Source of the DNA: JARIHC01 sp035692985 | GTDB taxonomy: Bacteria; Patescibacteriota; Saccharimonadia; Saccharimonadales; UBA4665 | Direction of reading: 5' to 3' | Length of the DNA stretch: 64,000 bases | Assembly: GCA_035692985.1 (NCBI GenBank) | Contig: DASSHG010000003.1 | Span: 62,001-126,000 of the forward strand | Shown here: positions 1 to 11,121 of the stretch, piece by piece | Layout: every line of letters starts with the position of its first letter | Numbering within the stretch: position 1 is the first letter of the stretch | Made by a program: the position numbers and the translations under genes | Notes under the pieces: generated by a model | Databases searched by the model: none | The model's input: the letters and a program-made list of their open reading frames with translations, nothing else | Told to the model about the DNA's origin: nothing

Positions 1-2
1 GC

Positions 3-1736
3 ATCCGCCTGTGGTACGGCTTGCTGGTAGCCGTGCTGGTAATTTTTGGCGTCCGGCTCTTCTACGTGCAGGTAGTTCGTTATGATCATTATAAGACGGC
101 GGCGCTTAGCGACCAGCTCAAACAATACCAGATTCCGGCCAGCCGCGGCACGATTGAGGCCCACGACGGCGACAGCACGGTGCCGATAGTTTTGAACCAG
201 CAATTATATACTTTATATGCCGATCCGACCTACGTTAAAAATCGTGACCAGGCGGCTTCTAAAGTGGCCGCTATCATCGGTGGCGATTCCGCCAGCTATG
301 CCAAATTAATGAGCACTAAAAATACCCGCTATGTAGTTTTGGCCAAGAAGCTGAGCGGCGATCAGAGCAAGCGCTTGCTGGCGCTTAAGATACCCGGTGT
401 CGGCACTCAAGCTCAGGACTATAGGATTTATCCGCAGGGCCAGCTGGCCTCGCAGCTGCTGGGTTTTGTTGATAATAACGGTACGGGGCAGTACGGCGTG
501 GAGCAGGCTTTGAACAAGCAGCTGAAAGGCACGCCGGGGCAGGTTAAGGCGCTGACCGATGTTAACGGCGTACCGTTGGCGGCCAGTAAAGACAATGTCG
601 AAACGACGCCCAAAGACGGCGATAATGTGGTGCTGACAATTGATATGGCCATGCAAACGCAGATGGAAAATATCCTAAAGAGCGAATATCAAAAAACCAA
701 GTCGCAAGGCTTGAGCGCTGTTATTATGGATGTTAACACCGGTAAGATTAAAGCCATGGCTAATTATCCGACTTATGATCCGGGCAACTACCAATCGGTC
801 AGCGATCCGGCGGTTTTCCAGAACGGTGTTATCACGCACGCTATTGAGCCGGGCTCGACTATGAAGATATTGACCACGGCGGCGGCGCTTGACCAGGGAG
901 TCATCCAACCGAACACGACGTTTTATGATCCGGCACACTGGGTGGTGGACGGTTTTAATATCACCGATATCGAAGAGGATGGCGGCGCCCGGCAGCAGAG
1001 TATCGGCAGCTTGCTAAACCTGTCGCTTAACACTGGCGCGACCTGGGAGCTGATGCAGATGGGCGGCGGCCAGATCAACAGCAAGGCCCGCAACGCCTGG
1101 TACGACTATATGACCAAGCGCTTCCGGCTGAACGAACCGACCGGTATCGAGCAGGGCTACGAGGCGACGTCTGTGGTGCCCAAACCGCAAGATAACGGCG
1201 CCGGTATCAACCTGACTTACGCTAACACGGCGTTTGGGCAGGGCGTACAATTGACGCCATTACAAATGGCGGCGGCGGTCTCCACAATCGTTAATGGCGG
1301 CACTTATTACCAGCCGCATTTGGTAGACCAGACGGTCAGCGCGGATGGCCAGGGCCATTCGGTAACCCCCAAAGCTCTGGAAAAAAATGCGGTGTCCGCC
1401 AAGGTTAGCCAGGATATGATCCCGCTAATGCAATATGTCGTGCAGGAGCACGCTAAAGAAGGTTTCTCGTACCTTAACTTTCCGCCGAACTACCTGGTGG
1501 GCGGCAAGACCGGCACGGCCCAGATCGCCAAACCGGGCGGCGGCTATTACGATCATAAGTACAATGGCACCTATGTAGGCTTTGTCGGCGGCGACAAGCC
1601 GGAGTATGTAATAGTCGTTTTTAACCTCCAACCCAATGTGCCCGGCTACGCCGGCAGCTACGGCGGCCAGCCGGTCTTTGGCGATCTGGCACACATGCTG
1701 ATTGATAACTCATTCGTGAACCCCAAAAGTCAATGA
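3..1736 (+). CDS. ftsI: Penicillin-binding protein, FtsI/PBP2-type transpeptidase (5' truncated by window edge)
   Basis: Cross-links peptidoglycan at the septum; a single-pass membrane protein with a periplasmic/extracytoplasmic catalytic domain. The reading frame is open to the left edge (IRLWYG before the TTG at 21), so the true start is probably outside the window. The visible order is an N-terminal membrane segment (about residues 5-25), a PBP dimerisation region, then the transpeptidase. Catalytic motifs are all present: S-T-M-K near residue 285 (after EPG), S-L-N near 341, and K-T-G-T near 502. There are no C-terminal PASTA repeats, which fits FtsI/PBP3 rather than a PASTA PBP. It leads the ftsI-mraY-ftsW-murG-ftsQ cluster, which supports a septal role. 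A TATAAT at 1744-1749 might be an internal promoter before mraY. Confidence 0.93.
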   Translation: MRLWYGLLVAVLVIFGVRLFYVQVVRYDHYKTAALSDQLKQYQIPASRGTIEAHDGDSTVPIVLNQQLYTLYADPTYVKNRDQAASKVAAIIGGDSASYAKLMSTKNTRYVVLAKKLSGDQSKRLLALKIPGVGTQAQDYRIYPQGQLASQLLGFVDNNGTGQYGVEQALNKQLKGTPGQVKALTDVNGVPLAASKDNVETTPKDGDNVVLTIDMAMQTQMENILKSEYQKTKSQGLSAVIMDVNTGKIKAMANYPTYDPGNYQSVSDPAVFQNGVITHAIEPGSTMKILTTAAALDQGVIQPNTTFYDPAHWVVDGFNITDIEEDGGARQQSIGSLLNLSLNTGATWELMQMGGGQINSKARNAWYDYMTKRFRLNEPTGIEQGYEATSVVPKPQDNGAGINLTYANTAFGQGVQLTPLQMAAAVSTIVNGGTYYQPHLVDQTVSADGQGHSVTPKALEKNAVSAKVSQDMIPLMQYVVQEHAKEGFSYLNFPPNYLVGGKTGTAQIAKPGGGYYDHKYNGTYVGFVGGDKPEYVIVVFNLQPNVPGYAGSYGGQPVFGDLAHMLIDNSFVNPKSQ

Positions 1737-1771
1737 TTAAATGATATAATAAAAAGAAAAGAACCCCTTAA

Positions 1772-2809
1772 ATGATGAACACTTTGCACATTACTATCAC
1801 GACCCACAACCTGATACGGATTTTTTCATTGGGCTTTGCCGGGTTCGCGCTCAGCATGCTGTTAACGCCGCTATATACTACGGCCGCTTACCGCTACCAA
1901 TGGTGGAAGCGCCAACGCACCGAGGCCTGGTCAGGTGCCAAGGCCACGGTTTACCACAAGCTGCATGCCGAGAAGCACAAGCGCCACATCCCGACTATGG
2001 CCGGGCTTATCTTCGTGGCGGCCATCGCTCTGGTGACTTTGACGGCTAACTTGCACCGCGCTGAAACCTGGCTGCCGCTGGCCGGTATGATTGGCGCCGG
2101 CGCCATCGGCCTGTTTGATGACATTATGAATGTCCGCAGTACCGGCGGCGTGGCCGGCATGAGCGCCAAGGCCAAGTTTTTGCTGCACAGTATCGTGGTG
2201 CTGGTTGGCGGCTGGTGGTTCTACGCCAAGCTGGACGTGCATTCTATTTATATCCCCGGTCTGGAACAGTGGCATATCGGCATTTTTGTAATATTGCTGT
2301 TCTGGCTGGTGGTGATGGCTACGGCCAACTCGGTTAATATTACCGACGGGCTGGATGGGCTGGCCGGCGGACTGTTGGCTTCGTCATTCACAGCTTACGC
2401 GATTATTGCCGCCTCGGAACACAAAGTCGCTTTGGCCGGTTTTTGCATAACAGTGGTTGGCGCACTGCTCAGTTATACCTGGTTCAATATTTATCCGGCC
2501 CGGTTTTTGATGGGTGATGTCGGTTCTTTCGCGCTGGGCACGGCGCTGGGAATTATCGCTATGCAAACCGATGCCGTTTACGTGCTGCCTATAATTGGCA
2601 TCGTTTACGTGGTGGAAACCGGGTCGGTGATTGTCAACCGTACCTCGCGCAAGCTGCGGCACGGCAAAAAGGTGTTCTTGTCATCGCCGATCCATCATCA
2701 TTTTGAGGCTATCGGCTGGCCGGAAACCAAGGTAACGATGCGTTTCTGGATTCTGGGCCAGATTGCCGCCGTAACGGGTCTGATTATCTTCTTGCTGGGG
2801 AGACAGTAA
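1772..2809 (+). CDS. mraY: Phospho-N-acetylmuramoyl-pentapeptide transferase
   Basis: Transfers phospho-MurNAc-pentapeptide from UDP to undecaprenyl phosphate, giving lipid I; polytopic inner-membrane enzyme. The 345-residue protein has about ten hydrophobic segments. The family signatures are visible: an early DD pair in GLFDD (about 115), NITDGLDGLAGG near 187-200, FLMGDVGSFALG near 245-255, and the HHHFE motif near 307-312 followed by the typical C-terminal membrane helix. Two ATGs stand in tandem at 1772; neither has a strong Shine-Dalgarno. The stop overlaps the ftsW start by one base (TAATG), implying translational coupling. Confidence 0.97.
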   Translation: MMNTLHITITTHNLIRIFSLGFAGFALSMLLTPLYTTAAYRYQWWKRQRTEAWSGAKATVYHKLHAEKHKRHIPTMAGLIFVAAIALVTLTANLHRAETWLPLAGMIGAGAIGLFDDIMNVRSTGGVAGMSAKAKFLLHSIVVLVGGWWFYAKLDVHSIYIPGLEQWHIGIFVILLFWLVVMATANSVNITDGLDGLAGGLLASSFTAYAIIAASEHKVALAGFCITVVGALLSYTWFNIYPARFLMGDVGSFALGTALGIIAMQTDAVYVLPIIGIVYVVETGSVIVNRTSRKLRHGKKVFLSSPIHHHFEAIGWPETKVTMRFWILGQIAAVTGLIIFLLGRQ

Positions 2810-4095
2810 TGAGGCCGCGGCAGGGGATGCGACAGCCGCAACGGCAGGTGTCCCGCCGTCCGCAGTTTAGCACTGCGCTCAATCTCGGCCGTAAGCACCG
2901 GCCGGACTACTGGCTGCTGATACTGTGTGCTGTATTGCTGGCTATAGGTTTGATAGTAGTCTATGCCATTAGCCCGGCGCTCTCCGCCGCCCAGCACGTT
3001 AGCGGCAACTATTACGTGGGCAAGCAGCTGCTGGCGATCGGCTTGAGCGTGGTAGCTTTTGTAATTACTGCCCGTGTGCCGCTTTCGTGGTGGCGGCAGG
3101 CTTATAAGCCGCTGCTGATTGCCGCCATAGCGGCTACTTTGCTGGCCTTGGCGTTGCCGGTTAATCCGGCTTATCCGGCCCACCGCTGGGTGCGTTTTGG
3201 TGGTTTATCGTTCCAGTCGGTTGAGTTGCTGAAGTTCGCAGTGCTGGTATGGCTGGCCGGTTTCCTGGCTGGACGGATCCGTGAAGGCTCAATCGCCGAT
3301 GTCAGCGCTACCCTGAAGCCCTTGTTATACGCTCTCCTGGCCGTAGGCGTGATAGTGGCCGGCATCCAAAGCGACCTAGGCTCGACCGGCGTGGTAGTGG
3401 CTATGATGGGTACCATGGCGTTCGTGGCCGGCTTGCCGCTGAAGCGTGTTTTTATGTTTGGGGGGATCATATTGATCGGCCTGATTCTAGCGATTTCGGC
3501 GACTCCGTACAGGCGGGACCGTCTGCAGGCTTATTTGCATCCGGAGGCCAACTGTAAAAGCAGCGGCTACCAGGCTTGCCAGGCCTTGATCGCGGTGGGA
3601 TCAGGCGGGATTATCGGCTTGGGGCTGGGCAGCAGCGTGCAGGCCTACGGCTATTTGCCGGAGGCGGCCAACGATTCGATCTTTGCTATTTACGCTGAGA
3701 AATTCGGCTTTATCGGCAGCGTGGCTTTGCTTGGCGTATTCGTGGCCTTTTTCGCGCGGCTTAAATCGATCGCCGAACGCACCGAAGACGATTTTACGCG
3801 CTTGCTGGTGATTGGCGTGCTGGCCTGGTTAAGCGTGCAGACCCTCGTGAACGTGGGTGCCATGATCGGCCTGTTGCCGCTAAAGGGAATCACGCTACCG
3901 TTTATCAGTTATGGCGGCACCAGCGTGGTCTTTACGGCCGCGGCGGTTGGTTTAGTATTCCAGGCTTCGCAGTATACGAGCTTTAAGGTGCCGCGGGCTA
4001 GCGCTGGTGCCGGTGGCACCGCTGGCTCGCCGCCGCCGGAGCCGGCGCGCCGCCGTATCCAAAATGACGCCGTAAGAAGGGCGAATTATCTGTGA
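2809..4095 (+). CDS. ftsW: FtsW/RodA/SpoVE-family lipid II polymerase
   Basis: SEDS-family peptidoglycan glycosyltransferase that works with the class B PBP encoded just upstream. The 428-residue protein has a basic cytoplasmic N-terminus (about 35 residues), roughly ten membrane helices, and the conserved C-terminal stretch LPLKGITLPFISYGGTS near 355-375 that defines the family. A Gly-rich loop (IAVGSGGIIGLGLGSS) precedes the conserved PEAANDSIFA motif. The cytoplasmic tail is rich in Gly, Ala, Pro and Arg. Position between mraY and murG favours FtsW over RodA. The last codons overlap the murG GTG start by four bases (GTGA). Confidence 0.93.
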   Translation: MRPRQGMRQPQRQVSRRPQFSTALNLGRKHRPDYWLLILCAVLLAIGLIVVYAISPALSAAQHVSGNYYVGKQLLAIGLSVVAFVITARVPLSWWRQAYKPLLIAAIAATLLALALPVNPAYPAHRWVRFGGLSFQSVELLKFAVLVWLAGFLAGRIREGSIADVSATLKPLLYALLAVGVIVAGIQSDLGSTGVVVAMMGTMAFVAGLPLKRVFMFGGIILIGLILAISATPYRRDRLQAYLHPEANCKSSGYQACQALIAVGSGGIIGLGLGSSVQAYGYLPEAANDSIFAIYAEKFGFIGSVALLGVFVAFFARLKSIAERTEDDFTRLLVIGVLAWLSVQTLVNVGAMIGLLPLKGITLPFISYGGTSVVFTAAAVGLVFQASQYTSFKVPRASAGAGGTAGSPPPEPARRRIQNDAVRRANYL

Positions 4096-5255
4096 AAATA
4101 GTTTTGACTGGCGGCGGCTCGGGCGGGCACATCACGCCGTTATTGGCAGTGGCCGCCGAGCTGAAACGCCGCCAGCCCGCAGCCAGGCTGATTTATGTCG
4201 GCCAGACCGGCGACCCGTTCGCGGAAATTCCCGCCAAAAGTTCCCTAATCGATGAGGCGTATACCGTCCGGGCCGGCAAATTCCGGCGTTATCACGGCGA
4301 GGGTTGGCGGCAGCTGCTGGACATTCCCACGCTGTTCAAAAACGTCCGCGATTTTTTTTACGTGCTCACCGGTCTATGGCAGAGCCGGCGCTTGATGAAA
4401 CAGCTCCAGCCGGACATTGTTTTTAGCCGCGGCGGTTTCGTGAGCGTGCCGGTTTGCCTGGGCGGCCGGCTCTGCGGCGTACCGTACATCACCCATGATT
4501 CCGATCCGGTGCCCAGTCTGGCCAATCGTATCATTGCCCGCTGGGCCTCTGTCCACGCGGTAGCGCTCCCCAAGGACATCTATCCCTATCCGGCTAATAA
4601 GACGGTGACCACGGGTATTCCGCTCTCCGATGATTTCGTACCGGTTACTGCGGGGCTCCGCAAGCAGTATCGACAAGCTGTTAAAGTTCCCGACTCGGCC
4701 CAATTACTGTTTATAATCGGCGGCGGCCAGGGGTCACAACTGATTAACCGAGCAGCCGGCGACATCTTACCCCATCTGTTAGGCGAATTTCCTAAACTAT
4801 ACGTGGTGCAGGTAGCCGGCCAGGCCAACTTGGCGGAAATGACCGCGCTTTACGAAGAACGCTTAAGCGAAGCAGAGCAGGGGAGACTGCAATTGCTGGG
4901 ATTTACAGATGAGGTGTACCGCTACAGCGGAGCGGCGGATATCGTGCTGTGTCGGGCCGGCGCTACCAATCTGGCGGAGTTCGCGGTGCAGGGTAAGGCC
5001 TGCGTGGTGGTGCCCAGCGCTTTCCTGACCGGCGGCCATCAGCTAAAGAATGCCGAGTATTTGGCTGAGCGGGGTGCCGCCCTCGTGCTTGATGAAAAAG
5101 AATTATCGGCCGATGCTAACCGCTTAGCCAAACAGCTCAGTGAACTGCTGCGCGACCCGGCGCGCCGTGAACAGCTGGGCCGGAACCTGGCTGCTTTCGC
5201 TAAACCCGGCGCCGCCAAGGAGTTGGCCAACTTAATTATTAAACAGGCTGGCTGA
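4092..5255 (+). CDS. murG: UDP-GlcNAc:lipid I N-acetylglucosaminyltransferase
   Basis: Adds GlcNAc to lipid I to give lipid II on the cytoplasmic membrane face. The start is a GTG overlapping the ftsW stop (GTGA). The protein has 387 residues in a GT-B fold: the N-terminal glycine loop GGGSGGHITP (about 7-16) and the C-terminal UDP-sugar loop with IGGGQGSQ (about 213-220), then CRAGATNLAEFA and the PSAFLTGGHQLKNA motif near 310-325, which match MurG. Length is slightly above the usual 355-365. The gap to ftsQ is only four bases. Confidence 0.96.
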   Translation: MKIVLTGGGSGGHITPLLAVAAELKRRQPAARLIYVGQTGDPFAEIPAKSSLIDEAYTVRAGKFRRYHGEGWRQLLDIPTLFKNVRDFFYVLTGLWQSRRLMKQLQPDIVFSRGGFVSVPVCLGGRLCGVPYITHDSDPVPSLANRIIARWASVHAVALPKDIYPYPANKTVTTGIPLSDDFVPVTAGLRKQYRQAVKVPDSAQLLFIIGGGQGSQLINRAAGDILPHLLGEFPKLYVVQVAGQANLAEMTALYEERLSEAEQGRLQLLGFTDEVYRYSGAADIVLCRAGATNLAEFAVQGKACVVVPSAFLTGGHQLKNAEYLAERGAALVLDEKELSADANRLAKQLSELLRDPARREQLGRNLAAFAKPGAAKELANLIIKQAG

Positions 5256-5259
5256 GGAT

Positions 5260-6183
5260 ATGTTTGGTAAAAAAAACAAAAATGTCCGGCGGCGCTTGCG
5301 CCCTGAGGTTGAAAGTCCGGCTGCCGGTTACCGGGCCTCAGGCCGCTCGGAACCGGTAACCAATACGGCGCGTCATCGACCGCGGTCGGACCAAACCGAA
5401 TCGCCGGTAAGAAGCGCCGGCGAATTTTGGCGTTTTTGGGCTCGCAGGACCGGAGTCTTGGTATTGGTACTGGCTATTATCGTATCTGTCATTAATGTTC
5501 TGGGCGTCTCTCCGCATGCCAAAATCGAGCCGCTGACTTCTTCGGCAGCTAGCAGCGCGTTCCTGCGAAGCCGTGCCGATTACCAGGCTGCCGCTGATAA
5601 ATTACTGGCATCCTCGTTGTGGAATCGCAACAAAATCACCATTGATACGGCAAAAATAAGCCAGCAGATGGTGGCGCAGTTCCCGGAACTGGCCAGTGCC
5701 AGCGTAACTTTACCTCTGTTAGCCCACCGGCCGATCGTATATGTCCAGCCGGCCCAGGCCGCCCTGGTAGTGGCGGCTAATAACGGCGCGTTCGTGATTG
5801 ACCAGAACGGCCGGGCGTTAATGCCCAGCAGCAACTTGCCGACAGCACGTAATTTACCTCAGATAGTTGACCAGAGCGGTCTGCAGATTAGCAGCGGTCA
5901 CCAGGCATTGACCAGCGATGATGTCACTTTTGTGCAGACCGTTTTAGCCGAACTGGCGGCTAAGCATGTCCAGGTTTCATCCATGGTCTTACCGGCAGCC
6001 TCGCGCGAGCTGGATGCCTATATCTCCGGTCAGCCCTATTTTGTGAAGTTCAACCTGGCGAATGATGATGCCCGCCAGCAGGCAGGTACTTACTTGGCTA
6101 CAGCAACCGAGCTGCAGCGCCAGCATGCCACTCCGGCCCATTATATTGATGTACGGGTGGATGGCCGGGCGTATTACCAATAG
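5260..6183 (+). CDS. ftsQ: FtsQ/DivIB-like cell division protein
   Basis: Bitopic divisome protein that links early and late division proteins. The first ~60 residues are basic and hydrophilic (cytoplasmic), followed by one membrane helix near 66-88 and a ~215-residue external part. The last residues, YIDVRVDGRAYYQ, are the classical FtsQ C-terminal signature, and a POTRA-like stretch follows the helix. Sequence conservation elsewhere is low, as is normal for the family. It ends the division cluster; no ftsA, ftsZ, murC or murD follows, so the dcw cluster is incomplete here. Confidence 0.8.
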   Translation: MFGKKNKNVRRRLRPEVESPAAGYRASGRSEPVTNTARHRPRSDQTESPVRSAGEFWRFWARRTGVLVLVLAIIVSVINVLGVSPHAKIEPLTSSAASSAFLRSRADYQAAADKLLASSLWNRNKITIDTAKISQQMVAQFPELASASVTLPLLAHRPIVYVQPAQAALVVAANNGAFVIDQNGRALMPSSNLPTARNLPQIVDQSGLQISSGHQALTSDDVTFVQTVLAELAAKHVQVSSMVLPAASRELDAYISGQPYFVKFNLANDDARQQAGTYLATATELQRQHATPAHYIDVRVDGRAYYQ

Positions 6184-6823
6184 CCCCGCTGTACTTCCCT
6201 CAAGTTCGTATTTTGTTCAATGTGCGGTAACGGGTTGGATTTTAAAAAGACTATATAAAAATACTGAGTAGGGCAAAAGTCAAATTTTTTATGTGATAAG
6301 ACGGAAAAGCAGGGGAGTAAAATAAATGACAACCAATGACAAAAAAGTCAACATTTCACGACATAGCTGTGGAAAAGTCAAATAGTGTTGTAAATCACAA
6401 GCGAGCGCTAGAGGCTTATCCTTGATGGCCAAGAGCGTTATGCCAGGACGACAGTAATACGGCATGGTAGAGCCCGCGCGGTGCAGCATTGCCCAGGTAA
6501 TTAGACCGAACGCGTCTTATTGGCAAATAACTCCCCTGCGGAAGGGGTATCCGCAACCCATCCTATAATCATATATACGAGTCGTAAAATATACATTGTG
6601 CGACGTTGTATCTATGGCTAGGCTGGGTGCTCTGCTGCCACCTATCTTACGCTTTTTTGTCCGGCTGCTAGCGCTTGCTTGAAAATTTTTGAGCCACAAC
6701 ATGCCTCCCCGCCCATTAGTACGCTTTGCGCATAAAACGTACGCAATGCGTACTATTCCACCACACGACCAGTCTTATTTATGTGTTCGTATTTTGTTTG
6801 CTATAGGTAAGAAAGCAATTAGT
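6184..6823. other. Non-coding interval after ftsQ with repeats and inverted repeats
   Basis: About 640 bases without a convincing gene; the open frames here have no recognisable motif or ribosome-binding site. Seen in it: three copies of the 9-mer AAAAGTCAA (TTGACTTTT on the minus strand) at 6275, 6343 and 6373; a pair of 14-bp inverted repeats at 6398 and 6668; a CCCCT/AGGGG hairpin near 6534; and two direct copies of GTACGC-WW-TGCG around 6720-6750. It could hold an ncRNA or the remnant of a small element. No terminator with a clear T-run is visible after ftsQ. Confidence 0.5.
6398..6681. repeat. 14-bp terminal inverted repeats enclosing 256 bp
   Basis: CAAGCGAGCGCTAG at 6398-6411 and CTAGCGCTTGCTTG at 6668-6681 are inverted copies with one mismatch. 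Either they close a long-range RNA stem or they are the ends of a small MITE-like remnant. No obvious target-site duplication flanks them and no transposase fragment is seen inside. Confidence 0.45.
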
Positions 6824-7213
6824 TTAAGTAGCGGTGCCACTGCTGACAATACACGACTCAATGGCGCGTTGAATGACGAAAGAAGTAGAGCCATCTTTAA
6901 CGTGATCAAGCATGATCGCTGGCTGATACGTATCGCGGTCTATGTGCTCGTCTCTTATAAACTTTGCAACTTCACTAGGCTCGAAAGAGAGTTCATCTCT
7001 AAGAATTCCTATTGTATTGTGGAGACGACTTATCAGGATTAGGCGCTCTTTATTCGGCGTACCTTTCTGGCGCTCCCAATTGCTTATAGTTGACGGGTCG
7101 CAGTTAAGGTAATCTCCCATATCCGCGTGGTCTAAATATAGTCCAAGGTCGAGTATATAATCAGAGGCCACCTCTCTATTTAACGATGGCCTATCTGCTC
7201 TTCCACTTGGCAT
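6824..7213 (-). CDS. XRE-family helix-turn-helix regulator, possibly Xre/ParS-like
   Basis: Small DNA-binding protein of about 129 residues. A helix-turn-helix is visible at about 30-60 (MGDYLNCDPSTISNWERQKG), followed by a region with LSFEPSEVAKFIRDEH that resembles the C-terminal domain of Xre/MbcA/ParS-type antitoxins, but this second match is weak. The ATG at 7213 is chosen over an in-frame TTG because GGAG precedes it. The gene starts three bases after the stop of the sigma-region-4/HARE gene and shares its direction, so the two are almost certainly cotranscribed. No toxin partner is seen next to it. Confidence 0.68.
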   Translation of the reverse strand: MPSGRADRPSLNREVASDYILDLGLYLDHADMGDYLNCDPSTISNWERQKGTPNKERLILISRLHNTIGILRDELSFEPSEVAKFIRDEHIDRDTYQPAIMLDHVKDGSTSFVIQRAIESCIVSSGTAT

Positions 7214-7216
7214 CAA

Positions 7217-8239
7217 TTACTCCGCCGCGTCGGCGAGGGTGTAGGTGGCTTTGGCGACGCGTTTGAATTGCGGTTTGCCCTGCAGGTTCAACAAAATGGT
7301 GGTTTCTTTGACGAAACGGCTCTTGAGCACGCGCTTGACGATTTCGTCGCGGTGCAGCGGCTCGTTGGCATCCTGCAGCACCTGGGTGATGATATCGGCG
7401 ACGGTGCCCTTTTCGTAGCCCCACTCCTTGAGTGCGTAAATGCCCCGCCCTATCAGCACGAAGCGCTTGTCCTTGATCAGCTCGTTGTGGATGGCCTGGG
7501 TAGTGACGTCTTTGCGCTTGAAATCGCTGTCTTTGATAGATGCGGCAATCTCGTTAAAGTGCATGTGTTTGCCGTTTTCCTTGAGGATAACGTAGATTTT
7601 GTCGCGGATGTTCTTAGGGTTGACCATCGGCCACTTCATCAGTCCCCAGCGGCCGTTTAGGGTAGCCAGTTTTTTGGATGTGCTGGCCAGGGCCTCGGCT
7701 TGCTTGGGATCTTCGACGCCGTCGGCTTTGGCAATTTCCTTAATGGATTTCGGCTCGGCCAATTTCTTGATAGTCTCGATTAATTCGGCGACCTTAGTTT
7801 TGAGGGCTTTTTCATCATAAACGGCAGCGTTGCTGACGCTGTTGTAGAAATTATCGTCCTCACCTACTACGGCCAGTTTCGGGCACAGTTGGCTCAGGAA
7901 AGCTACCCTGGCCTGCTCTTCGCGGTCCGGCTTGTCGCTCACCTGGCTGGCCAGCTTGGCTACCCGGGCTACTTCGCCGTCCTCGGCCAGCAGCTCCAGG
8001 ACCTTAGTCTGGAAGTCGGCCACATGGGGTACTTTCCCCTGCTCCGCGCTGGTCTTCAGCTTGGCCACGACCGATTTCTCTAGCTGGCGGACGCGTTCAC
8101 GGGTAATTCCCAGCATCTCGCCGATCTGCTCAAGTGTCTCTTTACGATCAAAAAGACCGAACCGGCGGGCAATAATTTCCCGTTCCCGCTCGCGGTCAAT
8201 AGTGGCGAGTACATCTGTTACTAGCTTCTCGGTCTGCAT
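7217..8239 (-). CDS. Sigma-70 region 4-like/HARE-HTH fusion protein
   Basis: Predicted transcription-associated DNA-binding protein of 340 residues. Residues about 8-65 resemble sigma-70 region 4 (RFGLFDRKETLEQIGEMLG then ITRERVRQLE), the part that contacts the -35 element. About residues 205-280 form a HARE-HTH domain, also found in RNA polymerase delta subunit; a second, degenerate winged-helix-like stretch lies near the C-terminus. No regions 2 or 3 are present, so it is not a complete sigma factor. The ATG at 8239 follows AGGAAG and is preferred to a GTG further upstream. A near-consensus promoter stands immediately before it. Function is inferred: a sigma- or delta-like modulator. Confidence 0.82.
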   Translation of the reverse strand: MQTEKLVTDVLATIDREREREIIARRFGLFDRKETLEQIGEMLGITRERVRQLEKSVVAKLKTSAEQGKVPHVADFQTKVLELLAEDGEVARVAKLASQVSDKPDREEQARVAFLSQLCPKLAVVGEDDNFYNSVSNAAVYDEKALKTKVAELIETIKKLAEPKSIKEIAKADGVEDPKQAEALASTSKKLATLNGRWGLMKWPMVNPKNIRDKIYVILKENGKHMHFNEIAASIKDSDFKRKDVTTQAIHNELIKDKRFVLIGRGIYALKEWGYEKGTVADIITQVLQDANEPLHRDEIVKRVLKSRFVKETTILLNLQGKPQFKRVAKATYTLADAAE

Positions 8240-8249
8240 ACTACTTCCT

Positions 8250-8278
8250 ATTATAAAACTATAGTTTTTAAAAGTCAA
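8250..8278 (-). promoter_or_regulatory. Promoter TTGACT-N17-TATAAT for the sigma-r4/HARE gene
   Basis: On the minus strand TTGACT (8273-8278) and TATAAT (8250-8255) are separated by exactly 17 bases. Only ten bases separate the -10 box from the ATG at 8239, so the transcript should be leaderless or nearly so, even though AGGAAG is present. Confidence 0.75.
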
Positions 8279-8423
8279 CACTTTTCACACATTTTTGCGC
8301 TTTTTACGCAATACTAGCTTATTCTAGCACATTCATGACATTATTACATAGACTATGTTGTAAAAATATTACTTGTCCACAGCTTTTACGTGGAGGCAAA
8401 TCAAGGAATTATTAAATTAATTC

Positions 8424-10721
<2,298 letters not shown>

Positions 10722-10758
10722 CGTAGTCTACTTAAGCGTACTTGTGCTTATATTGCAA

Positions 10759-10932
10759 CTAGAGACCCATGTATTGCGCGGCTTTGTAGCCGGCCCAGAC
10801 GCCAAAGAACGAACCGATGGTGCCTATCATGATGCTGGCGGCGCCGAACCAGTTGCCGTGATCGAGCGCCGCGCCCAGCCAGCCGCCCAGCGTGCCAAAC
10901 ACGGTGATGCCGATAAAGATCATTAATTTCAT
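10759..10932 (-). CDS. 57-residue two-helix membrane protein
   Basis: A short gene just upstream of topA, reading MKLMIFIGITVFGTLGGWLG at its N-terminus and ending in WAGYKAAQYMGL. Two glycine-rich hydrophobic segments (about 3-22 and 32-50) suggest two membrane passes in a hairpin. The frame uses codons like its neighbours, and AAGAAG precedes the ATG at a plausible distance. Family unknown; glycine-zipper small membrane proteins look similar. It lies between the 113-bp repeat and topA, all reading in the dprA direction, so it may be cotranscribed with either. Confidence 0.65.
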   Translation of the reverse strand: MKLMIFIGITVFGTLGGWLGAALDHGNWFGAASIMIGTIGSFFGVWAGYKAAQYMGL

Positions 10933-11004
10933 AACTTCTTTTTGATTTTATCACGGTGTGTCCGGCTGATTTTAGTTCTTCTCGCACACATCCCAATATG
11001 TCTA

Positions 11005-11117
11005 CTGTAAATTTGGTGTATAAAATGCACACTTCTGCATACTTTGTACATCAAATTTATACCCCGCATAACACGGGTGCGCAAAGGCTAAACTGATTTG
11101 TTTCCGCTTTCGTCCTT
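11005..11117 (-). repeat. 113-bp repeat, copy A, with decayed hammerhead
   Basis: Inverted copy of 15786-15898, differing at about two positions. Read on the minus strand it starts with the 3' part of a hammerhead ribozyme (GGAC-GAAA-GCGGAAA) and ends in a long imperfect AU-rich hairpin. It begins four to five bases after the dprA stop. The CUGAUGA core and stem I are missing, but the last dprA codons (TCCGCT) can still pair with AGCGGA, as if an internal deletion had removed the rest of the ribozyme. Confidence 0.9.
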
Positions 11118-11121
11118 CGAG

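Noticed and set aside
6289..6489. Minus-strand frame of 66 codons with RPGIT resembling sugar transferases
   Set aside because: Only five residues match, no ribosome-binding site, no further domain; probably chance.
6689..7042. Plus-strand frame of 117 codons opposite the XRE gene
   Set aside because: The minus-strand frame has a clear helix-turn-helix and ribosome-binding site; the opposite frame shows no motif.
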